Shown here: in pieces, positions 54,657 through 63,132 of the stretch | Layout of the letters: each line of letters starts with the position of its first letter | Numbering within the stretch: position 1 is the stretch's first letter | Source of the DNA: Phycisphaerae bacterium | Lineage (GTDB): Bacteria > Planctomycetota > Phycisphaerae > UBA1845 > PWPN01 | Assembly: GCA_035384605.1 (NCBI GenBank) | Contig: DAOOIV010000011.1 | Location: 1 to 64,000 of the forward strand | DNA length: 64,000 bases | Direction: 5' to 3' | The notes under the pieces: model-generated | The model's input: the letters and a program-made list of their open reading frames with translations, nothing else | Database searches by the model: none | What the model was told of the DNA's origin: nothing | Program-made: the position numbers and the translations under genes

Positions 54657-55451
54657 TCATTTTCGCAGATCGCGAAGCACGATGAGATCATCCACCGTCA
54701 GGGCGCAGGAGAAGCGATACCCGGCCAGCGTCTTGAGCGGTCGCAGGGCCGGCAACTCGCAATACGGGTGATCGAACACTTTGAGAACCGCATCACCTTT
54801 CCACGCCAGCGATACCTGAACGTCGCGGGACTTCAGTTGCACCAGTTCGTGGACGGCCGGCCGGTCGTGGCGGCCTGCGACCAGCTCAGGAAAGCATCGC
54901 ACGTTGACCGCCCTGGCAAAGCCGGGCGACGGCAGTTGTGTGGTCTGCTCGCGCAGCGTGACCAACGCTTCAGCCAGCCGCCGGTCTTTAGTCGCGAGGG
55001 TGGCTCCGAACCGGCCGCCCGGACCGAGCATTGGCGCCGCCTTGGACACCAGCGGGGAAGGCCGAGTGATCCAGGTCGAGCCGATCTGCTTGGGCCATCC
55101 TTGAATCATCCCGCGCACGAGCGAAACGTCCTGATCGACCCAGATAAATGGACAGTAGGAGCAGGGCGAGTTCTCGTGCGACGCAGAGAGCAGGAAGATC
55201 GTCTCGTGATACAGGCTGCGGGCCGGATCGAGATATTCCTCGCCGGTTTCGCTCGCGTACTGCCATTCGATGAAGTAGACGGCGCATTGCGGAGAGTGAA
55301 ACTCCAGGCCCGCCGGCAGAAACGACCGCACGGCCTCGGCGTCGGCCTCGTACTCGATCGCCAGACAGTCTCCTGCGAAATACCACGGCGGATGGGGGAC
55401 GACGCTGGATGTCCCTTTCGGCGTCCGCGGCCACGTATAACCTTTCAGCAT
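54657..55451 (-). CDS. Acetoacetate decarboxylase family protein
   Basis: 264 residues from ATG 55451, with AAGGAG 6-7 bases upstream. The ADC fold signatures are present: PPWYFAGDCLAIEYEADAEA early, and RGMIQGWPKQIGSTW around 120-134, whose lysine is at the position of the Schiff-base lysine in the family. Many members of this family are not decarboxylases of acetoacetate but aldolase-dehydratases or unknown; no ketone pathway genes are near. The substrate is open. It lies 168 bases upstream of the GTPase pair on the same strand. Confidence 0.85.
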   Translation of the reverse strand: MLKGYTWPRTPKGTSSVVPHPPWYFAGDCLAIEYEADAEAVRSFLPAGLEFHSPQCAVYFIEWQYASETGEEYLDPARSLYHETIFLLSASHENSPCSYCPFIWVDQDVSLVRGMIQGWPKQIGSTWITRPSPLVSKAAPMLGPGGRFGATLATKDRRLAEALVTLREQTTQLPSPGFARAVNVRCFPELVAGRHDRPAVHELVQLKSRDVQVSLAWKGDAVLKVFDHPYCELPALRPLKTLAGYRFSCALTVDDLIVLRDLRK

Positions 55452-55515
55452 GTCGTTCTCCTTCTGAACTGCTCGAATCACCGGCGGCCATTTCTTACAG
55501 CGGCTGGCCTTCGCT

Positions 55516-55539
55516 GGCCCCAGATTCCAATCTGGGGCC
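55516..55539. repeat. Perfect 11-bp-arm palindrome
   Basis: GGCCCCAGATT-CC-AATCTGGGGCC, preceded by TTCGCT (reverse complement of the AGCGAA in the array at 50416-50682). It is 65 bases upstream of the acetoacetate decarboxylase family gene. Confidence 0.8.
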
Positions 55540-55983
55540 GCATGGCCGTGACGATTCCCATCGTCAGTCACACGGATGCCTCAGTCCGGTGGGGCGTGCT
55601 CCGCGCCGCCTTCTCGTTCCCACAAGTCTCTGCCGCTCACCTTTTCTGCCGGCCGTTGGGGGGTTACGGCAGGGCATGCCACGGGCTTCAGAAACCGGAC
55701 AGAAGTACTGGAGTTCCTTAACCTCTCGTGAACTGCCACAGAACAACACTCTTCGAAGGCACAGTCGTCAACCCGCGGGCGATCGTCATTCAGAGTCACG
55801 TAATTTACGCATTGGCCGAGAGTTATCAAGGGCAATCGTTGCGATTGATGAACTTGCCCGGCAATGCGACGTCAGATTCGGCTGTTCTGCGGGGAGGTCT
55901 TTGGCCTATGCGAGAATGGGACGTGCGCGTCGCACTCTCAGGCACGATCGCCCCGCATCCGACTTGTTCGCAGTCAAAAAGAC

Positions 55984-56011
55984 TTGTATTGCCGCAGGCA
56001 GGCGGTAGAAT
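55984..56011 (+). promoter_or_regulatory. Probable promoter of the PEP-CTERM protein gene
   Basis: TTGTAT (55984-55989), 16-base spacer, TAGAAT (56006-56011). Predicted start near 56018, giving a leader of about 110 bases. Confidence 0.45.
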
Positions 56012-56129
56012 ACTTATTACGTTGACAAGAGGAGAGGCGAGAGCAGTCTCATCAGTCGCCGGTTTCGGCTAGCTATGTTACTGGCCCCGGCCGCTAAGCC
56101 GCTCGAACAAGAAGACGAGGGAGAGAATC

Positions 56130-59100
56130 ATGTCACGTGTTTATCACTCGTGGGCGATGTTGTCTGTCCTGGTTGCGATGGCCTTCTGTGTTGGGAGACC
56201 TGCAGTCGCAATTGACATGTACTGGACTGGAGAGGGTGATAACAACAACTGGTACTCGCGTCACTTCACCGGCCAGTACGACTCAGAGCACCGTCCCATC
56301 TACGTGAACAACTGGGGTCAGATGGGTATCGATCCGCCCACACCGGGCGCAAGTGACCACGCGATCGTGGGTGGGGACTACACCGCCGAGATCAACTACC
56401 AGAATGGCCCGTCCATCTGGGAGCTCAGTGTTGGTGCCCCGGCGACCCTCTGGATCGGTAACGCCGGCAGCCTGACGGTCAACGGTCCATCCATTTTCAA
56501 TCAGGGCCTCATTCAGATTGCCTACGTCGGCTTTGCCGGCGGCGGGACGCTGTCGGTCACCAATGGCACCGTCACCGGCGGCGGAGCTATCGAGTTCACC
56601 GGAGCGGGTACCCTTAGCGGGGCGCTGACGCTCGAGTCCGGCAACCTCATTCACGGCTCGGGCGGGCATTTGACCGCGACACTGCTCAACCAAGGCCTGG
56701 TGAGCGCCGACGTCAGTAACTCCTGGCTCAGCCTGGAAACCGGCGCAAAGACCAATGAAGGGGTATTCTCGGCATCTGGCGGTGGTCGTCTCGATGTTCG
56801 CACCTCCGTCTATCAAACCAGCCTGGGCCAGATGGTCGCTGGAGACAGCTCGACCGTACAGTACTATAACGGTTCGTCGGTTACCGGAGGCACGACCGAG
56901 TCTTCGGGTACGGGCAAGCACTTCATCACCGGCCAGAACGTGACCACCACGCTCACGGACATCACCAATACGGGCCACTGGCTGGCACAGGATGGTTCGT
57001 TTGTGAACCTCGCCGGCTCGACCTTCACGAACAACGGCACCTTCGAGGTGGGCGGTTACATCGGCGGTGCCGGCATGGCCACCCTGAGGGTGCAGGCGGA
57101 TGTGACACTGGCGGGAACCGGCGATCTGTTTATGAACCCTGGTATCGTGGACGGTGTGACCGGGTGCATGCTGACGAACTCCGCCACCCACACCATCCAC
57201 GGCCGCGGCAACTTGAAGGCCGCCCTCGACAACCAGGGCCAAGTCATTGTGGACTACAACGGCGGCACCCTGAGCCTGGAAGGCGCCGCGAAAAGCAATG
57301 AGGCGATGATCAAGGCCACCGGCGGCGGGATTCTGGCCGTCAAGACGGCCATTACGCAGTCTGCCTCCGGTCAAGTTGTCGTGGAGAACAACTCCCGTGT
57401 GCAGTATTACCATGGTTCCAGCATATCCGGCGGCACGACTGCGTCTTCGGGTACGGGCCAGCACTTCATCACAGGCCAGAACGTAACCACCACGCTGACG
57501 GACATCACCAATACGGGCTACTGGCTGGCACAGGATGGTTCGTTTGTGAACCTCGCCGGCTCGACCTTCACGAACAACGGCACCTTCGAGGTGGGCGGTT
57601 ACATCGGCGGTGCCGGCATGGCCACCCTGAGGGTGCAGGCGGATGTGACACTGGCGGGAACCGGCGATCTGTTTATGAACCCTGGTATCGTGGACGGTGT
57701 GACCGGGTGCATGCTGACGAACTCCGCCACCCACACCATCCACGGCCGCGGCAACTTGAAGGCCGCCCTCGACAACCAGGGCCAAGTCATTGTGGACTAC
57801 AACGGCGGCACCCTGAGCCTGGAAGGCGCCGCGAAAAGCAATGAGGCGATGATCAAGGCCACCGGCGGCGGGATTCTGGCCGTCAAGACGGCCATTACGC
57901 AGTCTGCCTCCGGTCAAGTTGTCGTGGAGAACAACTCCCGTGTGCAGTATTACCATGGTTCCAGCATATCCGGCGGCACGACTGCGTCTTCGGGTACGGG
58001 CCAGCACTTCATCACAGGCCAGAACGTAACCACCACGCTGACGGACATCACCAATACGGGCTACTGGCTGGCACAGGATGGTTCGTTTGTGAACCTCGCC
58101 GGCTCGACCTTCACGAACAACGGCACCTTGGAAATCGGCGGCTACACGGGCGGAAGCGGCCGGGCCACCTTGACACCTGCTGATGGCATGATTCTTCAGG
58201 GCTCCGGCACTCTCTTGCTCACCCCGGGCCATATCAATAGCCCCGCGCCGGTAACCATGACCAACGCAGCCGGACACACTATCAGCGGGTCGGGCGGTCG
58301 TGTTTACAGCAATGTCACCGTGAACAACCTCGGCACGATCGAGGCTAACGGAGGCACCGTTGAACTGCAGACCGCCCCGACACAGTTTTCCGGCACCACG
58401 CTCACCGGCGGAACCTGGAAGGCGATCAACGGCAGCCTGACGGTCGGCGGCTCTCCGGCCGTAACGACCAACCAGGCCACCGTCGTACTCAGCGGCTCGT
58501 CATCGGCGTTTGCTCCCGTCAACTCGCTGGCTGACAACCAGGGCAGCTTCTCGATTCTGGGAGGCCGGACCTTCACCACCGCCGGCGCGCTGACCAACTC
58601 GGGCACGATCGAAATTGACGTGAGCAGCAAGCTGGCCGTCAACGGCGGCTATACGCAAACCGCCGGTTTGACCAGTGTCGACGGCACCTTGAGCACAACG
58701 ACGGGCATGGTCCTCTCGGGTGGAAAGCTTGTCGGGACCGGGACGATCAATGGTGCGACGACCGTGGATGCCGGCGCCGCGCTCAGCCCCGGCCACAGTG
58801 CCGGCGTGTTGACCTTCCAGAGGCTCTCGCTGAAGAGCGGGGCCACCTTCGACTTCGAGATCGACGGACCCAACGCCGACCGGATCGAAATCATTGGCTC
58901 GGGCGATGTCTTCACTCTCGCTCCCGGCGGCGTGTTCACGATCAACCTGGATGTCTTGAATCCGACGGGCGCGCTGAGCGAGTACACGCTTTTCCACTGG
59001 GTCGGCAGCACAGCCATCCCCTCCGACACGACGTGGCTGGTGACGGGTGCCCCAGGCGTGAGCGGCGTTGTCGAGATCCGGCCGGACCTCAATAGCATCA

Positions 59101-59192
59101 TGCTGACCAACGTGATCGTCCCTGAACCCCTTTCGATCGGTCTGTTTGTCGTTGCGGCCATGGGCCTGCCGGCCCGCCGTCGGTCCCGCTGA
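56130..59192 (+). CDS. Large PEP-CTERM surface protein with internal repeats
   Basis: 1020 residues. A signal peptide (1-27, ending RPAVA) is followed by a beta-helix-like protein rich in Gly/Thr/Asn, with repeated phrases such as TGQNVTTTLTDITNTG and SGGTTASSGTGQHF. The C-terminus VPEPLSIGLFVVAAMGL-PARRRSR is a PEP-CTERM sorting tail (motif, hydrophobic stretch, basic end), so an exosortase should process it. It contains a recent 181-residue internal duplication (see repeat entry). GGGAGA lies 7 bases before the ATG. Likely an extracellular matrix or surface structure protein; no exosortase is in the window. Confidence 0.88.
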   Translation: MSRVYHSWAMLSVLVAMAFCVGRPAVAIDMYWTGEGDNNNWYSRHFTGQYDSEHRPIYVNNWGQMGIDPPTPGASDHAIVGGDYTAEINYQNGPSIWELSVGAPATLWIGNAGSLTVNGPSIFNQGLIQIAYVGFAGGGTLSVTNGTVTGGGAIEFTGAGTLSGALTLESGNLIHGSGGHLTATLLNQGLVSADVSNSWLSLETGAKTNEGVFSASGGGRLDVRTSVYQTSLGQMVAGDSSTVQYYNGSSVTGGTTESSGTGKHFITGQNVTTTLTDITNTGHWLAQDGSFVNLAGSTFTNNGTFEVGGYIGGAGMATLRVQADVTLAGTGDLFMNPGIVDGVTGCMLTNSATHTIHGRGNLKAALDNQGQVIVDYNGGTLSLEGAAKSNEAMIKATGGGILAVKTAITQSASGQVVVENNSRVQYYHGSSISGGTTASSGTGQHFITGQNVTTTLTDITNTGYWLAQDGSFVNLAGSTFTNNGTFEVGGYIGGAGMATLRVQADVTLAGTGDLFMNPGIVDGVTGCMLTNSATHTIHGRGNLKAALDNQGQVIVDYNGGTLSLEGAAKSNEAMIKATGGGILAVKTAITQSASGQVVVENNSRVQYYHGSSISGGTTASSGTGQHFITGQNVTTTLTDITNTGYWLAQDGSFVNLAGSTFTNNGTLEIGGYTGGSGRATLTPADGMILQGSGTLLLTPGHINSPAPVTMTNAAGHTISGSGGRVYSNVTVNNLGTIEANGGTVELQTAPTQFSGTTLTGGTWKAINGSLTVGGSPAVTTNQATVVLSGSSSAFAPVNSLADNQGSFSILGGRTFTTAGALTNSGTIEIDVSSKLAVNGGYTQTAGLTSVDGTLSTTTGMVLSGGKLVGTGTINGATTVDAGAALSPGHSAGVLTFQRLSLKSGATFDFEIDGPNADRIEIIGSGDVFTLAPGGVFTINLDVLNPTGALSEYTLFHWVGSTAIPSDTTWLVTGAPGVSGVVEIRPDLNSIMLTNVIVPEPLSIGLFVVAAMGLPARRRSR
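56977..58129 (+). repeat. 543-bp in-gene tandem duplication, identical by eye
   Basis: 56977-57586 and 57520-58129 match base for base in my reading, offset 543 bp (181 codons, in frame). Left of 56977 and right of 58129 the copies diverge, and a further, older copy of the repeat motif precedes 56977. Confidence 0.85.
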
Positions 59193-59338
59193 TCGAACAG
59201 GGATCGGGATCCCCAATGATGATTTGCCTCGCGCGGCCCGGAACCCGCACGTGTTTAGCGTGCAAGACAGCGGGTCAGGCACTCTTCGCCGTCTTTTTCG
59301 CGCCGCCGAGCCCCCGCCTGACTGAGCCAACGACCCTC

Positions 59339-59386
59339 AAAAAGGGGACATTCTACTTTTCCTAGAAAGCAGAATGTCCCCTTTTT
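59339..59386. repeat. Long hairpin with perfect 16-bp arms (REP/MITE-like)
   Basis: AAAAAGGGGACATTCT (59339-59354) and its exact reverse complement (59371-59386). The inside adds about five more pairs after one mismatch, around a CCTA loop. It sits between the convergent PEP-CTERM and peptidase genes and ends in a T-run on either strand, so it may also terminate both transcripts. Similar GGGGACATTCT palindromes are known as REP-like elements moved by RAYT transposases; no transposase is in the window. Confidence 0.8.
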
Positions 59387-59396
59387 CAGCCGGGTG

Positions 59397-59421
59397 GCCC
59401 AGGTTCTTCCTGAACCTGGGC
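59397..59421. repeat. Hairpin with 10-bp arms, GCCCAGGTTC type
   Basis: GCCCAGGTTC-TTCCT-GAACCTGGGC, perfect arms, 10 bases after the long hairpin. It resembles the palindrome at 55516-55539 in composition and spacing. Confidence 0.7.
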
Positions 59422-59530
59422 TCGCGATTCTCCTGTGCAATGGGTGGCATGGCCAAGCCCCGGCTTGCCGGAGCGCCGGCATGTTCTGGTAGGGCGTGTT
59501 CCACACGCCGCGCCTAACCGTCTGATCGTT

Positions 59531-59575
59531 CGATAGACTAACAGACTAACAGGCTAACAGACTCACAGACTATCT
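59531..59575. repeat. Octanucleotide tandem repeat
   Basis: Five 8-bp units of the pattern TAACAGAC (CGATAGAC, TAACAGAC, TAACAGGC, TAACAGAC, TCACAGAC) and a part unit. It reaches the stop codon of the peptidase gene (59570-59572). A related array is at 62604-62635. Confidence 0.8.
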
Positions 59576-60808
59576 GCTCTCCCCTGTTGCCGGCCGTCCA
59601 TCCCTCACGCCCGGCAGACGATCCTGGAGGTTGAGCACGTTGTAGCGGCGGCAAATCTCGACCACGCGGTCCAGGGGAATGGCTCGGCGATGGTGGCCGT
59701 CAATGCCGGTCACCGATGTGGCCTGGAACATGGAGTTGTACACCGCCTCCTCGGTCGCTTCGACGACCGCCATGAACAACGGGTTCATCGCACGGCCGGC
59801 GACGGTGGCGACGGGCGGATCGAGCACACGATCGTGGTCGGTGATGCGGTAGGCGGTCGAGAATGCGATGACATAGTCGCCCGAACCGTTCTGCATCGAC
59901 GAGCCGGTCCGGCCCAGGCCCAGCACGGCGCGTTTGGCCAGACGTTCGAGGCCGTGGGGTGAGAGTGGAGCATTGGTGGCGAGCACAATCATGCACGAGC
60001 CGTCGCCGCCGGATGCGGTCGTGTACTCGCTCATCGAGAAGTCGCCGAGTTCGCGGCCCACCGGGGCGCCGTTGATGGTGAGGACGCCGCCGTAGTTGGA
60101 TTGCACGAGGACGCCGACGGTGTAGCCGCCGAGATCGTGCGGGAGCCGGCGCGAGGAGGTGCCGATCCCTCCCTTGAAGCCGAAGCAGGAGGTGCCCGTG
60201 CCGGCCCCGACGCTGCCTTCGGCGACAGGACCCGAGGCGGCCACCGCGATCGCAGCAAGGGTATCCTCGGGCGTCACGTGCATGCCGCGGATGTCGTTCA
60301 GGTAGCCGTCGTACGTCTCACCGACGACTGCGTTCACCGAGCCAACGGTCTCGTTGCCCGGTTGATTGAGCGTGTAGCGGATCAGGCCCTGCATGCACGC
60401 TGCGACGCCCAGCGTGTTGGTGAGCGCGATCGGGGTCTCCAGCGTTCCCAACTCGGCGATTTGCGTCGAGCCGGCGAGTTTCCCGAAGGCGTTGCCGCAG
60501 TACACGGCCGCCGGCACCTTCTCACGATAGGTATTGCCGTCGTGCGGGACGATGACCGTCACGCCGGTGCGGATGGATTCGCCTCGCCGCAGGGTCTGAT
60601 GCCCGACCTTGACGCCGGGCACATCAGTGATCGCGTTCCACTGGCCGGTCGGCAGGATTCCGACCTGAATGCCCAACTCCCGGCAGCGGGCACGCTTCTC
60701 GGCCTGCCCGACTTGTCGGTCTGCCCCTGGCGGGTCAACCGGCTGTGCGACAACCGCCGAGCCATAAAGCAATACTGCCAAGACAATGCCAGCAACCCTG
60801 CATTTCAT
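59570..60808 (-). CDS. P1-family peptidase, DmpA/L-aminopeptidase-like, exported
   Basis: 412 residues from ATG 60808 (MKCRVAGIVLAVLLYGSAVV, signal peptide). An in-frame start at 60985 adds residues read from a dispersed repeat and is rejected. The family features are GVKVGHQTLRRG, NAVVGETYDGYLNDIRGMH, and the autocleavage region GGDGSCMIVLATNAPLSP, whose serine becomes the N-terminal nucleophile of the beta chain. DmpA enzymes release N-terminal D- or L-residues from peptides. Expected location is periplasm or outside. AAGGAT precedes the start by about 11 bases. Its stop abuts an octamer repeat. Confidence 0.9.
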   Translation of the reverse strand: MKCRVAGIVLAVLLYGSAVVAQPVDPPGADRQVGQAEKRARCRELGIQVGILPTGQWNAITDVPGVKVGHQTLRRGESIRTGVTVIVPHDGNTYREKVPAAVYCGNAFGKLAGSTQIAELGTLETPIALTNTLGVAACMQGLIRYTLNQPGNETVGSVNAVVGETYDGYLNDIRGMHVTPEDTLAAIAVAASGPVAEGSVGAGTGTSCFGFKGGIGTSSRRLPHDLGGYTVGVLVQSNYGGVLTINGAPVGRELGDFSMSEYTTASGGDGSCMIVLATNAPLSPHGLERLAKRAVLGLGRTGSSMQNGSGDYVIAFSTAYRITDHDRVLDPPVATVAGRAMNPLFMAVVEATEEAVYNSMFQATSVTGIDGHHRRAIPLDRVVEICRRYNVLNLQDRLPGVRDGRPATGESR

Positions 60809-61663
60809 AGTTGATCCATCCTTTCCGGCAAAGCGTCGTGCGCCCCGGGACAGCCTTTGCCGAAGGGCTACGTTGCGCACGCCGCTATGCACGCCACGGT
60901 GCCGACAGCTTCTCCTTGCCCAATAGTCCGAGGCGGAGCGCCCTTTTGCGGGCTGCAACCCAAAGCGGCCTTTGGCCGCAACCAAATTGAAGAATCAGCG
61001 AGCACCCCACACATCCCCTTCGGACGGGTATTGACGTGACGGCTCGAAATCTGCCCGCTGCTCCGAGACTCGCACGCGCGTCGTTGTGTCGTGCGCATTG
61101 ATTTGCGGGCCACTGGCAAGACACATCCCGTCCGATCTCAACGCCGCGATATCAAACGATTACGAAGAAGGTCAAATCATCTTCGCCGGCTGCATCTTGG
61201 CAACCTTTATCTGACGGCACTCGGCGGGAATGCTCCATACCACTATACCATGAACCTCCGAGACCCCAAAACATGACCGCAAAATGCAGAGAAGTTCCGG
61301 AGTAAGGGACCAAGGCGGTTCGCGTCAGCTTCCTGCTCTGAGTTGTGAGCCAGACGGCACGTACGGGGCGAGAGAAGTGCGAGCGGCAAGGAAGGAGTGG
61401 AGATAGGGGTGGATGATGCGACGGGCAGATGGAGTATCAGTTCACAGTGGTTGGTGATCAAGGGGGCGGCAGGTTTGGCAACCTGTCCTGCGGGATTGTG
61501 GGCACAATTGCCTCGCCAACCGAATGCGCCGCCGGTCTCGAGACGCGCCCTGGAAAACGACTCGGTTCCCCACCCCTTGTGGGATGGGGGATCCGGGGCT
61601 ATCCGGAAACGCTGAAAGCCGACCGGTTGGAAACCGATGTCACAGAGGTTTTGGGATAACTTT
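60809..61663. other. Longest spacer, no gene seen
   Basis: 855 bases between the ftsY stop and the peptidase start, both minus strand. It contains dispersed element copy C, and a hairpin CCCCACCCC-TTGT-GGGATGGGG (61568-61589, one mismatch). No tRNA-like T-arm or known riboswitch recognised. Plus-strand frames look like translated noncoding DNA. Confidence 0.5.
60930..60968. repeat. Dispersed GC-rich element, copy C
   Basis: GAGGCGGAGCGCCC-TTTTGCGGGCTGCAACCC-AAAGCGG matches copies A (26341) and B (48421). It is followed by CGGCCTTTGGCCGCAACCAA (60967-60986), which resembles the short form near 26210. Confidence 0.7.
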
Positions 61664-62587
61664 TCATGCTTCGGGCTCGGCGAAGAGAGCCTCTACGAAG
61701 CTTTCCGGATTGAAGGGCTCGATGTCGTCGGGGGTTTCGCCGAGGCCGACGAACTTGACCGGGATGTTGATCTGGTCGCGGATGCCGATGACGATCCCGC
61801 CCTTGGCAGAGCCATCGAGCTTGGCCAGAAACAGGCCGGTGACCTTAACGTGCTGACTGAAGACCTTGGCCTGGTTGATGGCGTTCTGACCGATGGTCGA
61901 ATCGAGGACCAGCAGGACCTCGTGCGGGGCACCGGGGATTTTCTTTTCCACCACGCGCTGAATCTTGTTCAGCTCGCGCATGAGGTGTTCCTGGGTGTGC
62001 AGCCGCCCGGCGGTATCGACGATCAAGACATCGGCGTTGCGGGCCAGTGCCGCCTCGCAGGCGTCGAAGGCCACCGCACCAGGGTCAGCCCCTTGTTGGT
62101 GCTTGACGATCTGAACGCCGAGCCGCCTGGACCATTCGGTCAGTTGGGCGACGGCGGCAGCCCTGAAGGTATCGCAGGCCGCAAGGATGACCTGGTTACC
62201 CTCCCTGGTCAGATAGTTGCATAGCTTGGCGACGCTGGTGGTCTTGCCTGAGCCGTTGACGCCGGTAACCAGGATGACCGTCGGTCCGGACGCGGCGCGG
62301 ATCAACTGGCGGTCAGGCTCGGGCCAATAGGACACGATCTTCTGTTTGAGAAAAGGGATGATTTCCTGCGTTTCGCGGATCTGTCCGCTTTTCCAGGCGA
62401 TCCGGACCTCATCGATGAGTCGGGCGGTCACGGCCGGGCCCATATCATCGGTCAGCATGGTCTCTTCAAGCTGGTTGATGATCGTATCGTCAATGTTCCG
62501 GCCAAACGGCAAAACCGATCGGAAGCTCCGCGAAATCTTATCGCGGGTCTTGGCCAATCCCTGCTTGAGTCGATCGAACAAACCCAT
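61664..62587 (-). CDS. ftsY: Signal recognition particle receptor FtsY
   Basis: Membrane-associated GTPase that docks the SRP-ribosome complex at SecYEG. 307 residues: short N-terminal helices (no long acidic A domain) and the NG domain with VTGVNGSGKTTSVAKL (P-loop), DTFRAAAVAQL, VDTAGRLHTQ and LAKLDGSAKGG. The C-terminal GETPDDIEPFNPESFVEALF is typical. It is last in the ribH-nusB-ftsY group, 82 bases after nusB. An octamer repeat lies 17 bases upstream of the start. Confidence 0.97.
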   Translation of the reverse strand: MGLFDRLKQGLAKTRDKISRSFRSVLPFGRNIDDTIINQLEETMLTDDMGPAVTARLIDEVRIAWKSGQIRETQEIIPFLKQKIVSYWPEPDRQLIRAASGPTVILVTGVNGSGKTTSVAKLCNYLTREGNQVILAACDTFRAAAVAQLTEWSRRLGVQIVKHQQGADPGAVAFDACEAALARNADVLIVDTAGRLHTQEHLMRELNKIQRVVEKKIPGAPHEVLLVLDSTIGQNAINQAKVFSQHVKVTGLFLAKLDGSAKGGIVIGIRDQINIPVKFVGLGETPDDIEPFNPESFVEALFAEPEA

Positions 62588-62603
62588 GGTCAGACCACCA
62601 GGC

Positions 62604-62635
62604 CTTTAGACCTCTAGACTATCGGACTGACAGGC
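62604..62635. repeat. Octanucleotide tandem repeat
   Basis: Four 8-bp units: CTTTAGAC, CTCTAGAC, TATCGGAC, TGACAGGC. Same AGAC-type units as 59531-59575. It lies in the nusB-ftsY spacer. Confidence 0.6.
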
Positions 62636-62669
62636 TCCGGCTAAAAGCTAATCGCCGAGAGCTTCTTTC

Positions 62670-63119
62670 TCACACCGGTTCGCCTCTTGCGACCCGGCAG
62701 GCCGGATGCTTCTTCCAGATCGCGTCGAGAACACCGTTAACGAATTGAGGCGTCTCGGCATCGCCGAATTCGCGGGCGATCTCGACCGCCTCGTCGATCA
62801 CCACGCGAGCGGGCACTTCCGGCCGTTCAACAAGTTCGTATATTGCCATCCGCAACACGTTTCGATCAACAACCGCCATCCGTGAGACTTCCCAATGATC
62901 CGTGACCTCGGCGATCATGCGGTCGTACTGGTCGCGTTTGGCCCACGCGCCGGCGGTCATCTGCCGGGCATAGTCGGCGACCTCGGGGGATGCGCCTGCT
63001 TCCTCCAGAATCGGCTTCAGACACTCGGCCGCATCCGCGTCAGCGGGCGCACGCTGGATGTCCAGTTGGTATAGCCCCTGAAGGGCTGCCGTTCGTGCCT
63101 GATGTCGGGATTGCTTCAT
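62670..63119 (-). CDS. nusB: Transcription antitermination factor NusB
   Basis: RNA-binding subunit of the rRNA antitermination complex. 149 residues, all-helical: SRHQARTAALQGLYQLDIQ at the start (the boxA-binding arginine-rich helix), WEVSRMAVVDRNVLRMAIYEL and VIDEAVEIAREFGDAETPQFVNGVLDAI, the family's final helices. It is 13 bases downstream of ribH, in an order seen in many bacteria. Confidence 0.96.
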   Translation of the reverse strand: MKQSRHQARTAALQGLYQLDIQRAPADADAAECLKPILEEAGASPEVADYARQMTAGAWAKRDQYDRMIAEVTDHWEVSRMAVVDRNVLRMAIYELVERPEVPARVVIDEAVEIAREFGDAETPQFVNGVLDAIWKKHPACRVARGEPV

Positions 63120-63132
63120 CGGGGCGGGCGGT

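Larger units (their letters stand above)
55452..56129. other. Spacer between divergent genes, no gene seen
   Basis: 678 bases. A 114-codon plus frame (55728-56072) has no family features and I do not call it. It holds the palindrome at 55516-55539 and a likely promoter at 55984-56011. Confidence 0.45.

Noticed and set aside
55728..56072. 114-codon plus-strand frame
   Set aside because: Overlaps the likely promoter of the PEP-CTERM gene and shows no family features.
56283..58277. 664-codon minus-strand frame with repeats
   Set aside because: It lies opposite the PEP-CTERM gene; its repeats mirror that gene's repeats, and it is His/Arg/Gly-rich with no family features.
60809..60985. N-terminal extension of the peptidase
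   Set aside because: The extra residues are read from a dispersed repeat, and a signal peptide begins at the internal ATG 60808.
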